From: Akebia trifoliata | Lineage: Eukaryota > Streptophyta > Magnoliopsida > Ranunculales > Lardizabalaceae | NCBI GenBank assembly: GCA_017979445.1 | Contig: CM030710.1 | Coordinates: forward strand, 13,688,248-13,752,247 | Length of the DNA: 64,000 nucleotides | Direction of reading: 5' to 3' | Shown: in pieces, positions 44,895-55,384 of the stretch | Layout of the letters: the number at the start of each line of letters is the position of its first letter | Position numbering within the stretch: the first letter of the stretch is position 1 | Notes under the pieces: model-generated | Database searches by the model: none | What the model was told of the DNA's origin: nothing | The model's input: the letters and a program-made list of their open reading frames with translations, nothing else | Position numbers and translations under genes: made by a program

Positions 44895-45597
44895 ATGGTT
44901 TGATTTGGCCCACGGGCCCTTTCATCTGAAAAATGCCCTGGGCACACCCCACCCTACTTGGCACACACCACTAGCATGTTTATTTTGTTGCATTGCACGC
45001 TTGCATGTCCCTTCTAGCCAACGTGGCACTAGTGCGTGGCTCGATCTCCTCGTAGATGTGACATTATTCATGAAAACCACAACTCCAGTCACGTACCTTA
45101 GGGTATATAAAATTGGGGCATCAGTAACGTTTGATCAGGTGACACTGAAAGGTATATCGATGCACCCATGCTGGAGCAACTTGAGCCTTTGTCCTACTGT
45201 AAGCCGCAAAGTCACATGTCCCGATCGCCAACCCTAGACTTGTACCTATACAGTATATCAAAGTTAATCTAAGTTCACCAACTGCACTTCTTGGTTAAAA
45301 TCAGTGCCTAAGCGAGATCCTGCCTTGATATACTACGATACAAGGGAGATATACTACGTCTATTCTAGACGAGAGGTGACTTAAGAGTGCCCTTGCTCAG
45401 CATCGTGTGCCACCTCTCAACTGGGGATTAAACTAGTTGAAGTTTGGGTTGGAGTCTTAGATTATCACTTTGAATACCTACGGTATATCAAACTAGGTCA
45501 CCACGTACCATCTGATTGAGTATTCTCGAGAGGTATATGGGTGTACTTGGGCAAGGGTGACCAGATAAATTGCATTGCACGTAGTAAACCTAGAGTC
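44895..45597 (+). mobile_element. Conserved leader block of G-H
   Basis: Best example of the block: the frame 44845-45237 is open (CCIARLHVPSS, MKTTTPVTYLRVYK, KGISMHPCWSNLSL). Shared by four elements; function unknown. Confidence 0.7.
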
Positions 45598-46200
45598 TAG
45601 AAGCCTTCTTATAGGTCACGACCCGAACCAACTATGGGTGTTCCCGGGTTGCTCTATTCAATCTAATCAACAAGTAAGTAGGCAGACTGGTCTAGACCAT
45701 GCAAACTAAACCCGTAATATCGGTCCGACCCAATGTGTGAAATGTAAATCAATTGGCCCAATCGACAAATTGATCAAATAGATCAATACCAAACCAGTTG
45801 GACCAATTTGTTTTACTTTCAAAAATTCAAACTATTTTATACCATAAAAATTCGATCATAGGGTCAAATTATTTTATCTGATCAGAGGTTCAATCCCAAT
45901 CAGGGGTAGACCCGTGACTAATCTTCTTTACCTTCTTTTTCATTATAGACTTATAGTACATTTGGATTCAATGTTTCCCATCGGACTTAGGCTAAGTTAT
46001 ATCAAAAATTTAATTATGTGGTTAAGAGTCAAATCTTCATAATCAATGGTTAATCTTTGTGTATTTCCAATTAGGTAATAATTGCTCCTAAACGTTCTGA
46101 ATCACCATCTGTACCACTTTGGATCCATCAATAGAATCGTCTAGCCAAACTACCAATGTCAAACCCAAGTAGTCCATCCACCCAGTCCCACTTTGTAGAT
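45598..46200 (+). mobile_element. Gag leader of G-H, joined to post-gag sequence
   Basis: Matches 51535-52137 (gacccgaacc, accaattggttttac-type text, ggatcc-catc). The KCKSIG frame is interrupted by two stops. At about 46195 it switches to sequence homologous to about 53640, which deletes the whole of gag. Confidence 0.7.
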
Positions 46201-46454
46201 AAGCATAATTTTCTTTTAGTTTCAATTCAGTTTTCATCAATTTTTAAGTTTAATTGGTCGTTTGAGTTATGTTGGTCTTTTTTTAATTTTTGAGTTTTAA
46301 TCGAGTTTGTCGGTTTATGTTTTTTTAATTCCAATAAATAAAAAAGTTTTTGATTATCATGCGTGCAATAATGATGTGAATATAAAATTCGACATGAGAA
46401 ATACCTTAAAGCTCACTAATCAAATTTGATAAATATTGGAATTAAAAAGTATAC
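46201..46454 (+). mobile_element. Post-gag spacer of G-H
   Basis: AT-rich non-coding sequence matching 53640-53880 (atcatgcgtgcaataatga). Confidence 0.6.
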
Positions 46455-46763
46455 TCAAAAGTGCAAATTTGTACTACATTATCCTCAGAGGAATATGAGA
46501 GAATAATAAACTTACTTGAGAAATTCAACAGTGTTCTCACATGGTCTCATGAGGATATGTTGAGTATGAGCATCACATTACCTTTCACCATAATAGATTG
46601 CACCAAAATAGATCAAGACATAAATGATGCTGTTGAAACCATCGACAAAGGTGCCAAGATTTGTAAGAAGGGATTCATCATGTTTTTCACTCGAGAAAAT
46701 AGAGTTCTCTTTCACAAAAGAATAAAAGATTTTCTTAAAGTTCTAGAAGAGTTGAACAGTTAA
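46455..46763 (+). pseudogene. Pre-RT linker stub fused to a downstream frame
   Basis: VQICTTLSSEEYERIINLL and NSVLTWSHEDM match the plant Tat linker before RT. Without a stop the frame continues across the pol-deletion junction into DAVETIDKGAKICKKG and FLKVLEELNS, which I do not recognise. There is no ATG at the start (GTG at 46461), so it could be made only as part of a longer protein. Confidence 0.65.
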
Positions 46764-47504
46764 ATACAAAGAACTCAATCACACTCAATTTCATAGAAGA
46801 ATACTAAAGATTACTCCTTCTCAAAAGAATGCTTTACTCGATAGAGCAATCAAGACATCGAGTTCCCTAAACTTTGACCAATTAAGTAGCATTTCTCCAA
46901 AGGAGGCCTTCTTTGGTTGAATCATTTTCTTGTCTCACCAAAAAAAAGATAACCTTCTTTAGCCCCTCGTAGCCTCTAAAAAAATCAATAACCTCTTCTT
47001 TATAAACCACACCAACAAACTTCGGGAGGAAAGTCTTTTATGAACTACATTTTGACCTGATCCCAAATAAGAAAAGAAATATTTGGGATACATAGGCAAC
47101 TTGAGAAGTTACTGCAAGCCCGGTCATATACACGCAAAAAAATGTATTTTCTTAAGAAAAATATCATCCAAAAGGAAAATCCCCTATTGAAAGGTTTGAA
47201 AGAAAATAATGTCAAACTAAGGGCATTAGAAAAAAAGAATCAAAATAATTGACACAAAAGAAAAGAATGCCAAACTAGGGGCATAAAAAAGGATAAAGGA
47301 AAAGAATGTCAAACCAGGGACATTAGAAAAAAAGAGTATCAAACTAGGGATATTTTGGGAAAGTCGAGCCTTATACCTTTTCTTTCTAAACCATGTCCTA
47401 AGCTTACCTATTAAGTCCTCCTGAATGCTAATTGACTCAGTTAAGGTGCAAGAAACCAAGAAATTATCGAGTTGAATAGTCAAGATCATCAAGAAAAAAA
47501 GGTA

Positions 47505-47820
47505 GCATGTTAGGTTGAAAATCTGAAAAGACAACCTAAACAAAATTACGATACACAAAAAAGGAAAAATCCTATGAGAAGAAAAATTCAAAAGGAATTT
47601 ATCGAGTTGGTTATTCAAGATCATCGAAAACAAAGAGAAGCCTGCTAAGTCAAAAATCCGAAAGGGCTACTTAGGTAAAAGTTAGGGCATAACCATAAAA
47701 ATGGAAGGCCTGGTAGATTAAAAACTTGAAAATGTGACCTAGACAAAAATCAATGCATCATCAGAAAAAGAGAAATAAAGCTCGCTAGATTGAAAACCTG
47801 AAGAGGCGATCTAGGCAAAA
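47505..47820 (+). repeat. Array of CTAGGTT-type stem-loops (3' UTR, G-H)
   Basis: Four units of about 70-140 bp. Stems: TTAGGTT/AACCTAA (47510-47516 with 47533-47539), CTAAGT/ACTTAG (47645-47650 with 47669-47674), a decayed one near 47711, and CTAGAT/ATCTAG (47785-47790 with 47809-47814). Apical parts read TCT-GAAA-AGA, CC-GAAA-GG and CCT-GAAG-AGG. Each is followed by a caaaa.ttagggcat-type spacer. Confidence 0.75.
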
Positions 47821-48479
47821 ATTAGGGCATCATCAAATAGGGAGAAAGGTCCCATCAAGAAGAAAAATTCAAAAGGAAGCTTCTGTAGGAACTAGGAAAT
47901 GCAGTACCATTTAAGCTACAACATTCGACGAAACAATGTTGAAGTCGAAGAAACTCGGAAGCCATCTTGAGCATATCAGATTATTAAGAGTATGTTTACT
48001 TGTCCAAGTGTTCGCTAAAGGAAAGTGCAAAACCATCAACCACCTTTGAAAAGAAAAATCTTCTATTCCAATAATTATCAAGATTTAAAGTCCAGTTTAA
48101 ACATTTTTCAAAGGAAATTCAAAAGGAAAATGATCAAACTCTTTATTGTACATATGATAATTTTATGAATCTTGAAAATTCAAAGGAATGTCGAATCTTC
48201 TGTCTATCATATATCAGAGTCCATAATTGTTCGTTCATATTTTTTGAATGCAATCCAGTCCATCAGTTTCGTAGTCAAGTTCCAGTTAAAGCCAACCTTG
48301 AAACTAGGGGTATTTTTTAAAGTCATTGTGATTCCAAAGTTTTGTTCTTAATCACATAATAAAAAGGAAAATCTTACTTAAAAGTCTAAAAGTCCGACGA
48401 AGTCCAGTAATAATTATGAATCTAGATGCATGATAAATCAATAAAGGCCTAATCTTTCAAACTTTGAGCTTGATAATAC

Positions 48480-49480
48480 TGAGTCTTTAACTAATTCAAG
48501 TTCAAGAAGAGTGGCCCTGATAAGTTCGAGTCAGAGAAACGAGACTCCAATTTTTTTTAATCATAGAATGAATTAACAGGATTGTTTAAGTTCCTGTAAA
48601 CCTTGGCTAGAGTCCGTGAAACGAGACTCCATTTTTGTTAGAATCATAGAATGAATTAATAGGATTGTTAAAGTTCTTGTAAACCTCAACCAGAGTCCGA
48701 AAAATGAGACTCCAACTTTGTTTGAATCATAGAATGAATTAACAGGATTATTTAAGCTGCTGTAAACCTTAGCCAGAGTCCGAGAAATGAGACTCCGATT
48801 TTTTTGAATCATAGAATGAATTAATAGGATTGTTTAAGTTCCCATAAACCTTAGTTAGAATCCAAGAAACGAGGCTCTAGCTTTGTTTGAATCATAGAAT
48901 GAGTTAACAAGATTGTTTAAGTTCTTGTAAACCTTAGCTAGAATCCGAGAAATAAGACTCCAGCTTTGTTTGAATCATAGAATGAATTAACAGGATTGTT
49001 TAAGTTCTTATAAATCTTAACCAGAGTTCGAGAAACGAGACTCCAGCTTTGTTTGAATCATAGAATTAATAGGATTGTTTAAGTTCATGTAAATCTTAGC
49101 CAGAGTCCAAGAAACAAGACTCCAGCTTTGCTTGAATCATATAATGAATTAACATGGTTGTTTAAGTTCCTATAAACCTTAGCTAGAGTCTGAGAAACGA
49201 GACTCCAGCTTTGTTTGACTCATAAAATGAATTAATAAGATTGTTTAAGTTCCTGTAAAACTTAGTTAGAGTCCGAGAAACGAGACTCTAGCTTTGATTG
49301 AATCATAGAATGAATTAACAAGATTGTTTAAGTTTTTGTAAACCTTAGCCAAAGTCCAAGAAACGAGATTCCAATTTTGTTTGAATCATGGATGAATTAA
49401 CGAGATTGTTTAAGTTCCTATAAACCTTAGTCCAAGTCCGAGAAACGAGACTCCAACTTGAATAGGATTTTTTAAGTTCC
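48480..49480 (+). repeat. 83-bp minisatellite, about 12 units (3' UTR, G-H)
   Basis: gagactcc recurs at 48541, 48623, 48706, 48789, 48871 (variant) and 48954, periods 82-83, and on to about 49455. Each unit has two potential hairpins, both with 10-nt loops: ACAGGA/TCCTGT (48566-48571 with 48582-48587) and GAGTC/GACTC. Tandem repeats at this place are known for Ogre elements. Confidence 0.9.
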
Positions 49481-50009
49481 TACAAACCTTAGCTTGAGAA
49501 GCGTGGCTCCAATAAGCTCGAGTCCGATAAATGAGACTCAAATTTTTTCGAACTCTACAAAAAGAATTTCGATACAATTTAATGAAGTTTCTACATCACC
49601 TATCTCGTTATTAAAACTTACCATAATTCATATTGTGTGATTGTCTTCATTGCGTATGCGCATTTAAATTTGAATCATCATCGTCAGCGAGAGAAGATCT
49701 ATAGGACCTGACATTTGTGGTTATCGATGAGAGTTTATTCTCAATGATCCGATAGAATACTCAGAAGGCATCACACAGTGCACACACATGCACTTTTGAT
49801 TAGTCAGGGAGGATTTTTTAAAATTCAAGGATCTGACATATTTTTAGTTCGAGGAGAGTTTTACCTTCAAGGATTCGAACGTCTTGACGAATTATTAAAT
49901 CAGCCTGTAAAATGAACTGTCACTAGCTTTGGCATTTCGGATATCGCACTATCTACCAAAATAGATTTGCTATCTACTTTGCTTCAACCCTCTACCAAAG
50001 AGGGGCATA

Positions 50010-51530
50010 TGTAAATACCCCATTTTCGTATTCGTTTGATTAATCAACTCGTCAACCCGATTGCGACAGCTCCCAATGATGGATGATATTCCAATGCTCT
50101 ATTTTGTTAAATATGTTTCAGAAATTCAGATAAGGTATCTCAAACAAACAAAACTGTAGAAATCACACTACGATAGGAAAATATGATCCCAAAAACATAG
50201 AGATCATCATTTTCAGACAAAAAGAAGTTTTATGATAAAAGTCTCTAAAAAATACCAAATTACCAAAATACCCCTAACGTCAAAACATCCTTAGATCCTA
50301 CAGTATGCTTAGAAAAAATCCTTTCAAACACTTAAAATAACAAATTGAAATCAAATAAATCATTTCGCCAACTTTCACCAAATTTGACAAAATTACAAAA
50401 ATGCCCCTCATAAGGTTCACAATCATTTCATGCCAAAAAATTCATGAATGACACAAACCAATAATCCCATCAAATTCCTTATGAAAAATTAATTCTAAAA
50501 TATTCTAAAACATCAAAAAATGACTTTTCAATGCAAAAGTCCTCTTCAGGGGTAAAACAATAATTTTTCAATTTTAAAAATTTTAAATTTTAAAATTAAT
50601 AAATAAAATATTAATTAATGTAAAGTGAAACCTTAATAAAATTAAATTAAAAATTTAATCAGAGAAAACCAATCAATCAAGCTCTCAGGCAAAATTGTTG
50701 ATGGTTGCCCACTTATTTAAGTGGAACCCCCTGATATTTATTAAAAGACCCCTCCATCTGGGGACCTAAAGAATTAAAATATAATTAAGGGAGGTTCTCC
50801 AAAAATCAAAAATATATTCTTTCACTATACATAAGAATTAAAATCCTAATCTAAAGAAACCTAGTCAATTAAATAAGACTTAAATCAAAATCCTAATTCA
50901 CCTTATCTAAAAGAAACCTAACTAAACATCAACTCTTCCAAAAAATTTATAAATAGGAGCCTCCACAACCCAATCTTGTAGGTCAAGAGAAATCCTAGGA
51001 AAGAGAGGTCAGACACACCCCCCAACCTTCCTAAAATCCTAAATCCAAAGCCCCAACTCCCTACTTAACATCCAAACCCCAGTTTTTACTCCAAAGACAC
51101 CCAAAAATCTTCCAAAAACACTTAGAAATCTTCCAAAAAAATATCTAAAAAACTAAAAAACACTCAGATCTAGACGAAAGATACTTCAACTTGGAGATCA
51201 GAAATAGATCCAGTGACAGAGGAATAGCAAGGAAACTCATACAAGGACACTCTTCGCCAGTACTAAGGGAACCGTCGTAATCCACTATGAAATTGTTTTT
51301 ATTTTTTTTATTAATTTTAGGTTTATTTTTCAATGTAGTGTTATTTGAGAAAAAGTAGAGACCGGCGTTTACCGAGCAAGGTTGGTGCCTAACACCTTCT
51401 ATTCCGGTAAAGTGAACCTCGAATTCGTAGTTTTTTTTTGTAGATTAGTGCTATTTATTCGTAGGTGACGACTCCCAACCCAAACCCAAAACAAAGTAAA
51501 TTTGCAACCTGCGGATCAAGGACGCTTTCA
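50010..51530 (+). mobile_element. LTR H, 3' LTR of G-H (1521 bp)
   Basis: TGTAAATACC...GCTTTCA with TATA-like tttataaatag at 50946-50956. Preceded by the purine tract; not followed by a primer site but by GAGT and the resumed leader of F-I. Confidence 0.88.
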
Positions 51531-51534
51531 GAGT

Positions 51535-52137
51535 CTAAGAGCCTTCCTATAGGTCATGACCCGAACCGACTATGGGTGTTCCCGGGTTGTTCTATTCAAT
51601 CCAATCAACAGGTAAGTGGGTGGACCGGTCCAAACCGTTCAAACTAAATCCGTAATATCGGTCCGACCCAATGTTTGACATGTAAATCAATTGGCCTAAT
51701 CGATAAATGGATCAAACTAATCAACACCAAATCAGTTGGACCAATTGGTTTTACTTTCAAAGATTTAGACTATTTTATACCAAAAAGATTCGATCTTAGT
51801 GTCAAATTAATTTGTCTGATTAAAGGTTCAACTCCAATCAAGGGTAGACCCGTGACTAATTTGTTTCACCTTCTTGGTCACTATAGACTTATAGTGCAAT
51901 TGGATTCAATGTTTCCCACCGGACTTAGGCTAATTTCAAAATTTTAATTATGTGGTTAAGAATCAAACCTTTAGAATCAATGATTAATCTTAATGTACTT
52001 CTACTTAGGTAATAATTGGTCCCAAATATTCTAAATCACCATCTGTACTACTTTGGATCCGTGAAAAAAGTCATCTTTCTAGAGTACCATTGGCAAGTCT
52101 AAGTAGTCAGTCTTTGCCACAAGAAGAAATAAATACC
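51535..52137 (+). mobile_element. Gag leader of F-I with a long open frame
   Basis: Resumes the leader interrupted at 40922. The frame 51675-51947 (CKSIGLIDKWIKL, FIPKRFDLSVKLI, LRLISKF) is open for about 90 codons but lacks an ATG (TTG at its nominal start). Homologous to 27400-27657 on the other strand. Confidence 0.6.
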
Positions 52138-53590
52138 ATGGATGAAGCAACGTTCCATTAGATTTTAGAATCTTTTCAAGTACAAATTATCACTCCTGTC
52201 TAGACACAAATTAAAGTCCTGAAGACTGAAAAGAAAAAAGATAAAGCTATAGAACCTCAAGATGTGTTTGACCTCGTCGAAAATCAAGAAAATGATCAAT
52301 TACACATCGACCCTATCTTAGCTCATCGAATAGCTCAGGTTGAAACTACTTTGAAGAATATCAAAGATCCTGATGATCTTATTTTTGGATTAGGGGCAAT
52401 GACATTATTTCCCATGGTCCATCTGCTAGAGAAGTTCACAATGCCAGACATGGAGAAATTTGATGGCATTGGATGTCCTACAACTCACTTGAAAGTATAT
52501 GTCAACATCATGCAATCTTAGGGTTTGAGTGACGAACAGAAGGCCCAACTTTTTCAAAGAACCCTTACAGGTCCTGTCCTACGTTGGTTAATGTCATTGG
52601 ATTCATCTCGGGTAAGAACATGGCATGAATTGATAAAGGAGTTTATTGGTTCGTATTCATTCAAAACGGACATTGAGCTCACAAGAAGAGATTTAGAAAC
52701 TACTAAACAAAAGCCCAAAGAAACTTTCACTGAGTTCACTGCTCGATGAAAAGCTAAAGCCGCTCAATTGTGGGACCGACTCAAGAGGAGGAACAAGTCA
52801 AGATCATCCTCAGGAATTTCATTCCAAATTATTTCAAATACTTGATGCCTCAGTATCTTCCCACTTTTCAATCCCTGCTTGATGCTGGAAATCAAATTGA
52901 GAATGCCTACTCTACGGGACTTTTAAATAACTCATCTGAGTCAAAACCCAAATATACCAAGTACCAATTCCTTACAAGTAGCTAATACCTCTTTCGTACT
53001 AGCTCTTCAAGCCACTCAGTCCTTACAAGCCAAGCCTAGGAAGTAATTCACTAAGCTTGGAATGTCCCTTAATGTTGCCTATCAAAAGTTGATGAAAAGA
53101 GGATTGTTGACACCATTACAACCTAAGTCTTTACCCAATCATCTTCCTCCAAACATGGACAATGGACAATTTTGTGAATTCCATCAGATGCCTGGTCATG
53201 TTCTTGTAAATGCTTTACTCTCTGTCATGTTATCAAGACCTAATAGAGCAAAGAAAGGTCACCATACCCACTCTTACTACGCCTAATGTTAAAACTAACC
53301 ATTTGCCTACATTTCAAAATCAACCCCCTCCTACTCTGAATCTAATATCCATAAGCAAACCCAAATCAATTAATCCGATTTCCTTCATTCACTCGATTGG
53401 TCTTAATAATACATCCTCACCATGCAAGAATGAACCCATATACCCTAAAGTAGTGACAGAACTGAAAAGTAGAGAAAGTATTGAAGTAACAGGTTTTTCA
53501 GTATCAGACGAGCTTGAATCAGAAAATGAAGATGTGGCAAAAGCGGACGAACCCGAATCATCAATCGTGAAGATATCTAAAGTGGCATAG
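52138..53590 (+). pseudogene. Tat/Ogre-type gag of element F-I (best preserved)
   Basis: ATG at 52138 (MDEATFH, then a stop). 52264-52521 encodes EPQDVFDLVENQ (part), AHRIAQVETTLKNIKDPDD and FTMPDMEKFDGIGCP. 52525-52749 holds the gag core: LFQRTLTGPVLRWLMSLDSS, RTWHELIKEFIGSYSF, ETFTEFTAR. 52770-52985 continues QVKIILRNFIPNYFKYLMPQ. 53062-53286 reaches the knuckle (QFCEFHQMPGH), whose last Cys is lost by an indel near 53205. The tail ends SSIVKISKVA at 53590. Frameshifts near 52220, 52760 and 53200. About 480 residues long if continuous, as in gag of D-E. Confidence 0.86.
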
Positions 53591-54000
53591 ACCCTAGCAT
53601 TGTGTCATCTCATTCAGAATCATGTCCCCATTTAGATTTTTCTTTTAAGCGTCAGTTGCGTCAGTCTTTAAATTCAGTCGATCAATTCTTTTATATTAAC
53701 ATTTATTAATTTTTAACTTTTAGTCAGGTTTGTCAGTCTATGTCTTCTTATTTCAATAAAATAAAGAAGCTTTTAGTTATCATGTGTGCAATAATGATTT
53801 GAGTATAATATCAAACATGAGGAATGACTTAAGACTCACAAATCGAACTTGATAAATATTGGAATTAAATAATATACTCAAGAAATGTAAATTGGTACAA
53901 CATAATTCTCAAGGGAATATTAGAGCATAATAAACTTACTTGGAAAATTTAACAACGCTCCTGCATAGCCTCATGAGGGTATAAAGTCAATGATGATTTT
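53591..54000 (+). mobile_element. Post-gag spacer and decayed pre-RT stub of F-I
   Basis: Matches 46201-46580. The linker codons near 53885-53985 are recognisable only by nucleotide similarity (gcataataaacttacttgg, cctcatgagggtat). No RT follows. Confidence 0.55.
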
Positions 54001-54834
54001 CAAAGTCAAAAATCATTAGGAATGATGCAGTTGAAACCATCGACAAAGGTGTCAAGATTTGTAAGAAGAGATTCATCATGTTTTTCACTCGAGAGAGGAG
54101 AGTTCTCATTCACCAAAGAATAAATGATTTTCTTGAAGTTTTAGAAGAGTTAAACAGTTCAATACAAAGAACTCAATCACACTCAATTTCATAGAAGAAG
54201 ACTTTACTTGACAGAGCAATCAAGACATTGAGTTTCTAAAATTTTGACCAATTCAAGTACCATTTCTCCAAAGGAGGCCTTCTTTGATCAAACCATTTTC
54301 CAATCCTATTAAGAAAAGATAACCTTCTTTAGCCCGTCATAGCGTCTAAAAAAATCAACAGCCTCTCCTTTCTAAACCACACCAACCAACCTTGGGAGGG
54401 AAACTTTGTATGAACTACGTTTTGACCTAATCCAAAAAGAGAAAAGAAATATTTGGGGTGCGTAAGCAACCTGAGAAGTTATTTCAAGCCCGATCACGTA
54501 AAAGAAATGTATTCTCTTAAGAAAAGTGTCATCAAAAAGGAAAATCCCCTATGGAAAGGTTAGAAAGAAAAAAAAATGCCAAACTAGGGGCATTAAAAAA
54601 ATTAATAGAAAAGAAAAGAATGTCAAACTAGGGGCATTAGAAAATAGAGAATCAAAAGAATTGACAGAATATCAGACTAGGGGCATTTTGGAAAAGTCGA
54701 ACCTTATACCTTTTCTTTCTAAATCATATCCTAAACCTACCTATTAAGTCTTCCTGAATGCTAATTGACTCGGTTAAGGTACAAGGAACTAAGAAGTTGT
54801 TGAGTTAAATATTTAAGATCATCAAGAAAAAAAG

Positions 54835-55165
54835 AGAAGCTTGCTAGGTTGAAAACTTGAAAAGGCGACCTAAACAAAATTAGGGTACACAAAAAAGGAA
54901 AAAATCATATTGAGAGAAAAAATTCAAAAGGAAGTTGTCGAGTTGGTTATTCAAGATCATTGAGGAAAAAGAGAAGTCCGCTAAGTCGAAAATCCGAAAG
55001 GGCGACTTAGGCAAAAGTTAGGGCATAACCATAAAAAAAATGCCTACTAGGTTGAAACTTTAAAAGGCGATCTAAAAAAAAATCAAGGCATCTTCAAAAA
55101 AAGAAAAGTAAAATTCACTAGGTTAAAATTCTTAAAAGACGACCTAGGCAAAAATTAGGGCACTA
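54835..55165 (+). repeat. Array of CTAGGTT-type stem-loops (3' UTR, F-I)
   Basis: Includes the best unit: CTAAGTC at 54981-54987 with GACTTAG at 55004-55010, enclosing CC-GAAA-GG. Neighbours use TAGGTT/GACCTA with CTT-GAAA-AGG (near 54845) and CTAGGT/ACCTAG with TCT-TAAA-AGA (near 55118). Confidence 0.75.
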
Positions 55166-55384
55166 AAAAAGGAAAAGAAAAAATCTCATTGAGAAGAAAA
55201 ATTCAGAAGCAAGTCACAACATTTGAGAGCTCACATCCAATAAAGACAATGCTGAACTCGATAAAACTCGAAAGTCATCTTCAGCATATTATATATTTAA
55301 GAGTATGTTTACTTATCCAAGTGTTCTCTAAAGAAAAGTATAGAACCATCGACCACTTTGAGTATGTTTAATACCCAATCTTTC

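Larger units (their letters stand above)
46764..50009 (+). mobile_element. 3' UTR of G-H: modular stem-loop arrays and polypurine tract
   Basis: Order: AATGCC-type hairpins (47205-47360); CTAGGTT-type hairpins (47505-47820); 83-bp minisatellite (48480-49480); GAGAGTTT-type hairpins (49700-49880); the purine tract ccaaagagggg (49994-50004, itself pairing with accctct just upstream); LTR H. No coding region. Minus-strand open frames at 47226-47633 and 48573-48812 only cross these arrays. Confidence 0.75.
40923..51530 (+). mobile_element. Complete LARD-like Tat/Ogre element G-H (10.6 kb), no gag, carrying gene cargo
   Basis: LTR G, primer site, 5' UTR with two fused host gene fragments, leader block, second leader, linker stub, 3' UTR with all stem-loop arrays, polypurine tract (aaagagggg), LTR H. 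Gag is absent: the leader (to about 46195) joins directly to sequence that lies after gag in the sister copy (about 53640). G and H share private sites (for example catccttagatcc) and are therefore a pair. Flanked by GAGT. Confidence 0.86.

Noticed and set aside
48480..49480. CRISPR-like array
   Set aside because: Units are directly adjacent and diverge gradually with no unique spacers, and the context is a plant retrotransposon 3' UTR.
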